DNA of 64,000 bases from Zanthoxylum bungeanum (Eukaryota; Streptophyta; Magnoliopsida; Sapindales; Rutaceae), in assembly GCA_019454045.1 (NCBI GenBank), contig SKCR01006513.1:452123-516122 (forward strand), given 5' to 3'. Shown here one piece after another: positions 44,100 through 52,450 of this stretch; the first letter of the stretch is position 1; each line of letters begins with the position of its first letter. The notes beneath the pieces were generated by a model. It saw only the letters and a program-made list of their open reading frames with translations. It did not search any database and was not told the DNA's origin. Position numbers and translations under genes: made by a program.

Positions 44100-44640
44100 T
44101 TGCTAAGGAGAGAGCCCGAGACCAATTCTTCTGAATATCAGGAACATGTAAAATATTTTTCAATGTAAGCTCTTTTCCAGATGTCATCTTCGGAACCATT
44201 GTACCTTGTCCAACCACTCTTAAGGTAGACGAGTTTCCCATTGTTAGATGATCGCCGCCATCGATCTTCTGATACGAGGAAAACATCTTGCTATCTGCAC
44301 AGATATGATGAGTACCCCCAGTGTCTACCCATCATTCTCTCGAATTCCCAACCAGGTTGACTTTGTTTATCACTGATGAGAGGTTCATCTCTGAGATCTC
44401 TTCAGTCAGCTGCTCATCTTCAGTGACATGGGCCTCATTTTTCTTTTTCTTACCCTTGTCCTGATACTTCTTGTTTCTACGGTCCTTTACCATGTGACCG
44501 TTCTTTCCATAGTTGTAGCACTTCCTCTTGAACTTCTTGTTAGATTGGGAAGAATCAGATTTCTCTTCTTGCTACCCTTTACACCCTCGATGATGTTGGC
44601 CTTAGACTCCATATTCTTGTAGCTGGCCTTCTTGGACTTC
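44056..44640 (-). pseudogene. Element A: nucleocapsid and protease
   Basis: Minus strand. A zinc knuckle reads KCYNYGKNGHMVKDR (second and last cysteines lost, near 44500). A lysine-rich linker follows, then [20 protein letters not shown] (protease, D-T-G in place of the usual Copia D-S-G) and [17 protein letters not shown] to [11 protein letters not shown]. The open part is 44286-44056. The family resembles Tnt1-type elements. Confidence 0.83.
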
Positions 44641-45224
44641 CGATTGTCATCTTAGATCCTTAATCGAACTCCGAGGTCTTCAAGGCTCATCTGTTTCTTT
44701 TTGTGTTTCAGATAGCTCTTGAAGTCCTTCCATGATGGAGGTAACTTTTTAATTATGGTGGCAACTTGAAATCATTCCTTCATCCAGTATTTCATGAATG
44801 ATCAATTATAGTTCACCCAACTGAGACATTATCGTTCTTGAATCTACCATTTTGTAGTCCATGAACCTACCCACGATAAATTTCTTTTGCCCGGAATCCT
44901 CTGTTTTGTATTTCTTCTCGAGAGATTCCAAGAGAATATTCACAGAAGTCATGTCTTGGTACACATTATACATGATATTGTCAAGTCCACCAAAAAGGTA
45001 GTTCTTGCACAAGAAGTCGTCAGATGACCAGTCTCTTCTCGCAGTTGCTTGGCTGTTTCTTATTCACCCTCCATAGGACCCAGAGGATCTTTGTGATACT
45101 TAGCCAACTGGAGAGTTTTCAGGTAGAACAATATTTTACTCTGTCACTGTTTAAAGTTTGCCCCACTAAACTTTTCCGGCTTTTCTCCATGAGAGACCGG
45201 TACTGTGATGTTTACGCTAGCCAT
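44641..45224 (-). pseudogene. Element A: gag capsid
   Basis: Starts at 45224 with MASVNITVPVSHGEKPEKFS, the usual opening of Tnt1-type gag. Later parts in other frames are LFGGLDNIMYNVYQDMTSVN, NILLESLEKKYKTEDSGQKK and FIVGRFMDYKMVDSRTIMSQ (UBN2 domain, 45012-44806). The rest, to a KKKQMSLEDLGVRLRI segment near 44680, is broken by several stops. Confidence 0.85.
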
Positions 45225-46345
45225 GTGTAACTGGAAAAATCAACAGAGATCTATAAGTGTACAAAAGATAAATTGCACAACGTTCAACAAATGATCTTGT
45301 TCAAGTGATATACGAAGTATCCACTCATTATTCTATTGGACGGTAGTATCAATAAACACAAGTCCTAGAATTTCGACTAAGGTTTCTTATGAAAAGTAAA
45401 TAAATGAATATTCCTAGAGGACGAGGGGGCTCCATAGTAACCACTTAAATCTCTGATCACTTAGGCTCTTATCGCCTTTTTGACAGAATATCATTTAAAC
45501 ACTTCCTCAATAGAATCTCTTAGGAATTCAAATCTTAGTATTACACTTTTAATTTTACAAAATAATATTTGATATGTGTAGATATATGTGTTTTGTGTCA
45601 ATCAAGATTAGATGGAATTACTTGTGTATGATTACATTTTAAATTCTCAATCAAGTATGCAACACATAATTAATTTACAACTTTATCACTATGTGTATGC
45701 TTGTGATAATTGAACACCCTAATAATAACTTAAATATATACTACCAAGATTATTGTGATTCAGTATATGATTTACTAAGTTAATATTAGGATTAATTAAA
45801 TTAATCTAAGTCTTTTCAATTTATACATAATTTCAGGACTTAGTATGTTAGTGTCGCGTTCGTATCTACATTCAAATGAGACTGTCCAGTGTGTACACAT
45901 TCGGTGTTGCATTCGAGAATGTGTTCGAACGAAGTGTTTCTGAGAGTTCACGCTTGTGGAGCGTTCGAGAATGCGTTCGAACGAAATATTCCAGAGAGTT
46001 CACGTTCGTGTGGTGTCCGAAAACGTGTTCGAACGAAATATTCTAGAGGGTTTACGTTCGTGTTGCGTTCAGGACGCGTTCGAACATTTTAAGTCAGAGG
46101 GCTTGCGTTCGATTTGCGGTTGAATACGCGTTCGAACATTCTTAAGCAGAAGGCTTGCGTTCGAGTTGCGTTTGAATACGCGTTCGAACGTTCTTATAAA
46201 AATTTAGATTTTTGCCTTTGCGTTCATCGGGCGTTCGAACGTCCTACGTATTTTTCATGCACAGCTTTTATTTTTCCAAAAAATTTTCTTTTCTAAGCAT
46301 GCGAATTTCTATCTAACAACACTAAAATTGTTAAGTTCTTAAGAT
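45225..46345 (-). other. Leader of element A, with 52-bp tandem repeats
   Basis: About 1.1 kb between the 5' LTR and gag. No standard initiator-Met primer site is visible directly beside the LTR: the minus strand there reads ATCTTAAGAACTTAACA. The LTR-proximal half holds the 52-bp array described separately. The rest is AT-rich and non-coding. Confidence 0.7.
45880..46250. repeat. 52-bp tandem repeat array, seven copies with a GTTCGAAC core
   Basis: The word GTTCGAAC occurs at 45923, 45975, 46027, 46078, 46130, 46182 and 46233: spacings 52, 52, 51, 52, 52 and 51. Between the cores lie diverged copies of GAGGGCTTGCGTTCG... words. The cores are often extended to the perfect palindrome CGTTCGAACG. 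The array is far more GC-rich than its surroundings. Plus-strand frames over 45889-46296 are by-products of the period and are not genes. Confidence 0.92.
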
Positions 46346-46911
46346 TGTTGGTGGTTTAGTGTCATTAAACAGAAACTAACATGCAATCAAACAGATCAAA
46401 CCTAGAAAATCCAACCAATCTATGCAAAATCCTAAAAACTTAAAACAAGAAGAAAACCTGGTAAATTACGAAATATACAGTCCAAGTCGAGATAGATCTA
46501 TGTCCTTAAGAATTTATCAGCCCCGTCTCGGTGCTCTACGGGTTTGTGGCTAATATTCTCCTAGGATAACTCGGATTCCTCTTGTTCAATGGGCACTCCT
46601 TAACAAGATCTTGAACTTGGAAGTGGAGGAACTCTCTCTCTCACTCAAAAACGAAATTATGAGACTCAAGACTTGTTTTCAGATCTGGATCATTAGAATG
46701 AACCTCCAAAGCCCTTTAAATAGACATGGAATGGTGCCTTAAGGGCACCATTTGGTTTGGGGTGTAATCCTCCTAAGGGTTATACCCATTCCATGCACCA
46801 TTTGGAGCCCAATGAGTATTCTTCAAAATTGGAGGGCATGTCCCATTGGGATACCATCCGAAAGACATGTCCCTTCTCCATCCAAACACAATAATTAGAG
46901 AATTTACAACA
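46346..46911 (-). repeat. 5' LTR of element A
   Basis: 566 bp from TGTTGGTGG to TTTACAACA, aligning with 2231-2776. The ends are the canonical TG and CA. Confidence 0.9.
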
Positions 46912-46916
46912 ATAGT
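46912..46916. repeat. Target-site duplication of element A (right)
   Basis: ATAGT, identical to 2226-2230. Confidence 0.88.
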
Positions 46917-47251
46917 GCCCCCTCAATTGCATAAATTACAATTGCCACCTACTAAGGCGACTGAACTCAACAAATCAATGTCTTTGTAATTTCATTTTTC
47001 CGATAATGCCCTTGGTCTGGAAATTGGTTACTGGTGATCGATGAGTAATTTAAAACATCGATGGAGGGTATTATGGTGATATAATGCATTCTCGATATGC
47101 ATGAGGCGGAGGGCGGGGTTGCATTTTGGTAGATCGTGGCCGCTTGATGAGACGAGAAAACGATCGTAGGCTGGGGAAATTGCTGAGCTGGATCGCACCG
47201 AATTATTGCTATGAATTTCTTGATTAAAGTTTCTGATTATAAATTAACAAA
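46917..47251. other. Intergenic DNA, nothing recognised
   Basis: A moderately GC-richer stretch (about 47020-47210) lies in AT-rich DNA. No frame, repeat partner or RNA gene was seen. Confidence 0.4.
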
Positions 47252-47390
47252 AATGATACACTCACAACACTTTTACTTAAAATTTTTACAAACTCTCTCA
47301 CTGTAACTATAGTGATCTACAGTAAATAACGGTAGTTACAGTAAGAGAGTTAATAAAACTTTAAGTAAAAGTGTGTGTGAGTGTATTATT
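47252..47390. mobile_element. MITE-like foldback element
   Basis: The two halves are inverted copies. ATACACTCAC...ACTTTTACTTAAA and ACTCTCTCACTGTAACT on the left pair with AGTTACAGTAAGAGAGT and TTTAAGTAAAAGTGTG...GAGTGTAT on the right. Arms are about 55 bp with a handful of mismatches and a centre of about 25 bp. No coding. A clear target duplication was not found, so the superfamily is open. Confidence 0.7.
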
Positions 47391-48387
47391 ACTCATAAAT
47401 TAATATTTTTCGTTTTTCTTGGGTTGGGCCACACAAGTGTTTATAGATTACGGCGCAGAACTATTGTCTCGGTGCAGAAGCAAATATAACGGCCGCGTTA
47501 ACGGTTTTAACTATAGTCGTTTTTAAAAAAAAATTTATTATATTAATTAATAAATAAAAATTAAAAAATTGTCTCCTTTTAAATGAAAGTGAAAGTAGAA
47601 AAAATTATAAATAGCAAAAAAAAAAAAAAACAGAGAGAGAAATGTGTAAATCCAAAGGAAAGACTGCAATTATTTTGCAATCTGACATGTCGGTTGGTAA
47701 TATTCTTGTTAATTATTTTTGACTCAAAACAAAGATAACTAATTTTTTAAAATTAATTTATATATTTTTAAATCGGACTCTAATTATCTTAAAATTAGAT
47801 CGAATTTGATGACTGAATTCAAAATTTTCTGTCAGGATAATCATCCCGTCGTGTAATATTGCAATTCCATGTCAGCATGAGCTTGTTTTGTCCCACGTTA
47901 TAACCTATAGTTCATTTCTTTTTAACCAAAAAAGATGAATAAAATGACAAGGAAGATACTGCTAATAATATTATATGATGATTGTGTAAATGGCAGCTCA
48001 CGCATTGCTTAATATATAAAAAGGGAAAATGAGTTTTTTTTTTTTTTGGGAAAATGAGTTATTCTAATATACACAAATATCTTTTTTATTATTAAAAATA
48101 GTCATACATATAATTTTTGAAACATAAAGTCTTAATATTTATTTTTTTTGGAAATAAAAAAAAAAACAAAAAGAAAAAGAAAAGGCCCATCTGTCCCCAA
48201 AGAAAATTGATGACATTTTTTTTAAAATTTATTTATCACTTGTGGTGACAGCATCCACCACCTTATCTCCATGATGGATGCTGCCACCACAGTGATAGAT
48301 TGGTGGAATATCTAATTCATTTGTAAGTTTGTTGTACAGTTTAAAAAAAGATTGTCTTTGTAATTTTTATTTATTACTATAAGTATC
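47391..48387. other. Intergenic DNA, left copy of an old local duplication
   Basis: Matches 49230-50830 in order. Paired words include AATGTGTAAATC-AAAGGAAAGACT (47641 and 49423), GAATTATTCTAAT-like to ACACAAATATCTTTTTTAT (48049 and 50447), and GCATCCACC-CCTTATCTCCAT (48250 and 50721). A short inverted repeat (48236-48297, ATCAC-TGTGGTGACAGCATCCA with its complement) lies inside. No gene. Confidence 0.6.
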
Positions 48388-48403
48388 TAATAGGTAATGT
48401 TGT
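48388..48403. repeat. SINE target-site duplication (left)
   Basis: TAATAGGTAATGTTGT, repeated exactly at 48589-48604. Confidence 0.88.
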
Positions 48404-48588
48404 CCTTAGGGACGTTTCTTGGTAGTATAGAGTTCATGATCTCATCTTGAAATCATGAGTTCGAATTTAGGAAGTCCGTTTCTTATAAGAATCTGGGACG
48501 ATCGGGGATTTTCACCTGCTCCGCTTAAGCCCGGCAAAGGTGATTTGACGGCTGGTTTCCCATGATTCTAAATATATATATATATATA
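48404..48588 (+). mobile_element. tRNA-derived SINE
   Basis: 185 bp flanked by an exact 16-bp target duplication. The head has a tRNA-like internal promoter: an A-box-like TGGTAGTATAGAGT near 48420 and a B-box-like GAGTTCGAATTT near 48459. It ends in a (TA)n tail. A copy of its head (TTGGTAGTATAGAGTTCATG) lies at 48644-48663. It carries no gene and depends on LINE enzymes for movement. Confidence 0.88.
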
Positions 48589-48604
48589 TAATAGGTAATG
48601 TTGT
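48589..48604. repeat. SINE target-site duplication (right)
   Basis: TAATAGGTAATGTTGT, identical to 48388-48403. Confidence 0.88.
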
Positions 48605-48662
48605 TGGTATTCTGGTAAGTACTGATATAATATCAGTACTTATCTTGGTAGTATAGAGTTCA

Positions 48663-48834
48663 TGTTTTATTGTATTAAAAAAATGACTTTCTGAGCAACG
48701 TTGCTTTATGTGATAACTACATAGCCATTAAAATTATAAATAAACCAACAATCTAACATGGTAATATCTTGGCTATGTAGTTATCACATAAAGCAACGTT
48801 GCTCACAAAGTCATTTTTTTAATACAATAAAACA
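48663..48834. repeat. Near-perfect inverted repeat, 65-bp arms
   Basis: 48663-48727 and 48770-48834 are reverse complements with about one mismatch (CTTTCTGAGC against CTTTGTGAGC), with a 42-base loop between. A transcript from either strand would form a long hairpin, like a young MITE or a proto-microRNA precursor. The arms begin TGTTTTATTG and end in the complementary CAATAAAACA. Confidence 0.9.
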
Positions 48835-48839
48835 TTTGA

Positions 48840-49586
48840 TTGATAAAGTTTATTTTAAATTATAAAAAGTTATATTTTCGAATTTTTTTAAAAAATAATT
48901 TGAGGACACTTTGGTTCTTAATTATTATTCCGCACTTTTACCACTTAAATTTTTATTTCTTAATTACTTATTGTATATCGCTTATGTCAAAAATATCACG
49001 GGCAAAGTTAGAATAAAATTTCAGGGATGACTATCTTTTATTTTTATTTTTTTTTACGGTGAGAGAGATGAAAAGACTTAGGAGTGATATTTTGAGAAAT
49101 TAAGAGGGCTGCTAAATTAAGTTCAATTTAAAATTCAATCTTCAAGTGTGGGCTAAATTTCAAAATTTTGGGAAGACTAAATTTCGAAATTATTAGGAAA
49201 ATTTTTATTCAACGTCGGCTTTGGCAAGATTTAATCCTATCTTGGATTGGGCATTTAGATTAGAGCACATAACTGTTGTCTCAATGCAGAAAATTTGTAG
49301 CTTTAGTTGTTTTCGAAAAATTAAAAATTATTATATTAATAAAATAATAAATGAAAATTTGTCTCGTTCTTTTAAATGAAAGTGAAAATAGTGAAATAAC
49401 CAAAAAAAAACAAGAGAGAGAAATGTGTAAATCGAAAGGAAAGACTAGCTAAATCAAGCATTAATAATAAATTTTTTTTTTATAATATCTATTATACAAA
49501 TCATAATTTATATAGAAGATTGATATTCGTATTTCTATTTGTTTTACTTGTATCGTTCATTAAAAATTGATATATATATATATATA
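48840..49586. other. Intergenic DNA including the start of the right duplicate copy
   Basis: AT-rich and non-coding. From about 49230 it aligns with 47420 onward (TGTCTCAATGCAGAA against TGTCTCGGTGCAGAA; AAATGAAAGTGAAA shared). Nothing else was recognised. Confidence 0.5.
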
Positions 49587-50041
49587 CTAGTTTTTGCCCG
49601 TGCCTACGGCACGGTGTTACAGTATTTGGCTCGTGCCTACGGCACGGTGTTACAGAATTAAATGATTTTATTTTTTAATTAAATGATGCCCGTGCCTACG
49701 GCACGGTGCACGGTATTACAGTATTTGGCCCGTGCCTACGGCACGGCACGGTGTTACAGAATTAAATGATTTTATTTTTTATTAAATGATGCTCGTGCCT
49801 ACGGCACGGTGTTACAGTATTTGGCCCGTGCCTACGGCACGGTGTTACAGAATTAATGATTTTATTTTAACTTTCTATTTTTTAATTTGAAAATTTGAAA
49901 ATTTTGATCCTTTCCATCAATCAATTCACTCTCTTTCCTCCAATTACCAATGAAATGATCTGAGCCGTTAATTAAGCCACATAAAGAGAGCCGTTGGATG
50001 CACTCTCTTTCCTCCAACACCATTCTCCTTTATTATATAGA
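49587..50041 (-). mobile_element. Small non-autonomous Helitron
   Basis: On the minus strand the element starts TCTATATAATAAAGG and ends in a GC-rich hairpin followed by AAAAACTAG, inserted between A and T. These are the Helitron hallmarks: 5' TC, 3' hairpin plus CTRR, A|T target, no target duplication. At 455 bp it has no Rep/helicase gene. It interrupts the right copy of the local duplication. Confidence 0.75.
49599..49841. repeat. Six copies of the hairpin CGTGCCTACGGCACG
   Basis: The same 15-base self-complementary word occurs at 49599, 49632, 49691, 49731, 49794 and 49827, in units with GTGTTACAG and ATTAAATGATTTTATTTT spacers. Each can form a 6-bp stem with a 3-base loop. Only the first is next to the terminal CTAG. 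Confidence 0.93.
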
Positions 50042-50089
50042 TATATATATATATATCTAATTATTTCATTTAATCTTTATACTATTTAT

Positions 50090-50090
50090 A

Positions 50091-50145
<55 letters not shown>
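50090..50145. repeat. (AT)n microsatellite
   Basis: About 55 bases of alternating AT with one interruption. Confidence 0.9.
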
Positions 50146-50149
<4 letters not shown>

Positions 50150-50150
<1 letters not shown>

Positions 50151-52105
50151 AATATTAAGATATTTTTTTATTTACATCTATATAAAATTATAAATAGAAA
50201 TATGAATATATTATTAAAAAAATTAAATTTAAATGAATAATGGAGAAGAGATGTTGACTTCCTCAAATAAGGAATGAGTATTAAATTTTTCTCATTACCT
50301 TCTCCGACATTAATTTTTTTTTCAAATCTTCGTCCTTTATTCTCATCCCAATTAGAAGGCCCAACTCCGAGGGCCTCATCCCCTTTGGATTCTTGTTATC
50401 CTTAATTATTTTTTATTACTTTTTATAATTTAATTTTTTTAGGAGAAAATGAATTATTCTAATGTACACAAATATCTTTTTTATTTTTAAAAATGTCAGT
50501 CAAATTTCTTTTTAAAACACACATGCCTCAATATTTTTTTTTTTTTTTTTTTTGAAATACACATGCCTCAATATTTAAAACCAAAAAATAGGGCTATCTG
50601 ATTCTGTCTCTAGAGAGATCCATGTGACCCTTTTTTTTAAAAGAAAAAAGACTTTGAAACTAAAGAAGTTATATGTCATTTTTCTTTTTATTATTATTTT
50701 TTAAACCACGTATCGTGGCTGCATCCACCCCCTTATCTCCATCCACAACATACCAAATCAAAGGAAAAAAAAGGTAAATAGATTGGTGGATTATCTAATC
50801 ATTTATATTTTTAGAAGAGCAATCTTAAATGTTAATGGTGATTTTTTATCTTAAGAAAGTTTAAATATGGACGAAAGGTAAAATGAGATTTGTACCTAGT
50901 AAAAAAAAGAGTGATGGAGGTTAAGGGTATAGGGAGACTGAAATCAGACGAAGGGCCCGAGCCACCTGAACGGAGAAGTTCTCCTGAGGGTACAACCAAC
51001 TGATAGAGCAGAGCTTGGATATCGACCTGATCCAGAAAAGAAAGTCTAGATTTTATAATATTTGAATATTTATGGAAACCAACCGGATGTGGTTATTGTA
51101 TGTGAACCCAATCTGGTTGGAGAAGTCAGAAAGTTTGATCATGTATCATTCACCTCGGTATCCCTCCCCTCACACCACAAGTTTTTACTTAAAGGTATAT
51201 AACATATGCCCTAATAGACGGTTTGTTATGATTAAGGGAAAAACAATGGTTTTTATTGGAAGTAGCCATTTCCAGCTGCCATAAGACGGTATAATGACAA
51301 TGAATTAAATGGCAGAGCATAGGCCGCCATACGCCAGTGTGATGACAGTCTAATTAAAGTTTTCACAATTTTCCATTCCATAGTTGCATCTTCCAAAGCT
51401 TTTTGTGCTGGGTTCATTCAGGCTTGTTCTTCAGCTTCACTGTTGTTTCATCTTCTTCTTGTACCAAATTAGTTGCTCACTTTTCACGCCTCTTTTCTTT
51501 CAATATCTGCATTATCTTTCACAGAGCTAAATTTCAAATCATAAAAAGGTTTAAGTGGTACATAAGATTATTAAAGCTTTCGTAAGTTAGAAAGAACAGT
51601 CGAATTATAAATAATTCCAAATGCAAGTAAAATTAAACCACCCGACCCCGATTTAAGCGAAATAAGTAAAATTTCCGGCTGACTCAGGCTCTTATAAGAA
51701 ATATATTCCTAAACTCGAACTCAAGACCTAACAATTATATCTTAAGCTATTTACCACCAAATCACATTCGTTAACGACTCCTTTTGAGATTAACGAACTT
51801 ATTTAAATAAAGGTGATAACTCCTAGTCATCTTCCGATAAGATGTAAAAGAATAAAAGTATGAAAAACGTAAGTAACGTTAATTGATGAAATTTACAAGT
51901 GGTGGTACAAGTGGCAATTGAGAAACCTTGTGCAATTAACCCAAATTAAAGGAAATATCTAGCAGACAAAAAACTGCTACTTAAATGTAAATGATTATTG
52001 TGTACACAACTTACATTTTCTATTAAATTTTTAACAATTTTAGTTTCTACAATTATTTTCTATACAAATGCTAATCTCAAGTCATAATTAAATCATTTAA
52101 GTAAT
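50150..52105. other. Intergenic DNA with right duplicate copy and old repeat fragments
   Basis: To about 50830 this is the continuation of the duplicate (see 47391-48387). From 50835 to about 51200 it is related to the DNA flanking the solo LTR (52425-52450 and 54505-54800): TTAATGGTGATTTTTTATCTT against TTGATGGTGGTTTTTTACCTT, and a CACCTCGGTAT word in both. No coding frame was accepted in 51072-51585. Confidence 0.5.
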
Positions 52106-52112
52106 AAAACTT
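52106..52112. repeat. Possible target duplication of the DNA transposon (left)
   Basis: AAAACTT, repeated exactly at 55617-55623. The length (7, perhaps 8 with decay) would suit a hAT- or Mutator-like element. Confidence 0.55.
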
Positions 52113-52445
52113 AGGGAAAATGACATAAATATCCCTAAAATCCAGTAAAATGGACAAAACACCCCCTTATCTTTGAAAATGAACATATACACTCCAAAAG
52201 TAAAATGACATATACTGCCATGTTTTATAAGAAGGACAGTTACATCTTTAATACTTTATTTAGTAGCTAAAAAAACTAATAGCAAAAAATATGTTGTTAA
52301 ACTAAAATATTTATAGTTCTTGCCCCCTTCTTTTAATTCTAAAAATGTTACTTTTATGAAATTTTAGGGGTGTATATGTCATTTTTACGTAACTTTGGGG
52401 TATATATGTCATTTTATCAATCATTGATGGTGGTTTTTTACCTTG

Positions 52446-52450
52446 AGAAA
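52446..52450. repeat. Target-site duplication of the solo LTR (left)
   Basis: AGAAA, repeated at 54500-54504. Confidence 0.82.

Larger units (their letters stand above)
2231..46911 (-). mobile_element. Element A: Tnt1-like Ty1/Copia retrotransposon, broken by three nested insertions
   Basis: The outermost element of the stack, on the minus strand. It has matching LTRs (46346-46911 and 2231-2776) and a perfect ATAGT target duplication. Reading right to left: leader with 52-bp repeats, gag (from 45224), protease, GAG-pre-integrase (to 43823), integrase (25678-25180), reverse transcriptase (24960-24573, then 14260-13727), RNase H (3983-3349), 3' LTR. Elements E, C and D interrupt it. Removing them leaves about 6.5 kb, normal for a Copia element of this type. 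Protein parts continue across the C and D insertion sites, which confirms the order of events. Many stops and frameshifts and a lost RT active site make it inactive. Confidence 0.92.

Noticed and set aside
45880..46250. Regular repeats considered as a CRISPR array
   Set aside because: The spacing unit is a diverged tandem repeat without unique spacers, and the genome is a plant nuclear one.
45889..46296. Plus-strand frames over the 52-bp array
   Set aside because: The 52-bp period is not a multiple of three, and the frames lie opposite the leader of element A.
48404..48480. Possible functional tRNA gene
   Set aside because: A/B-box-like words are present but no cloverleaf or acceptor stem; the 16-bp target duplication and TA tail show a SINE.
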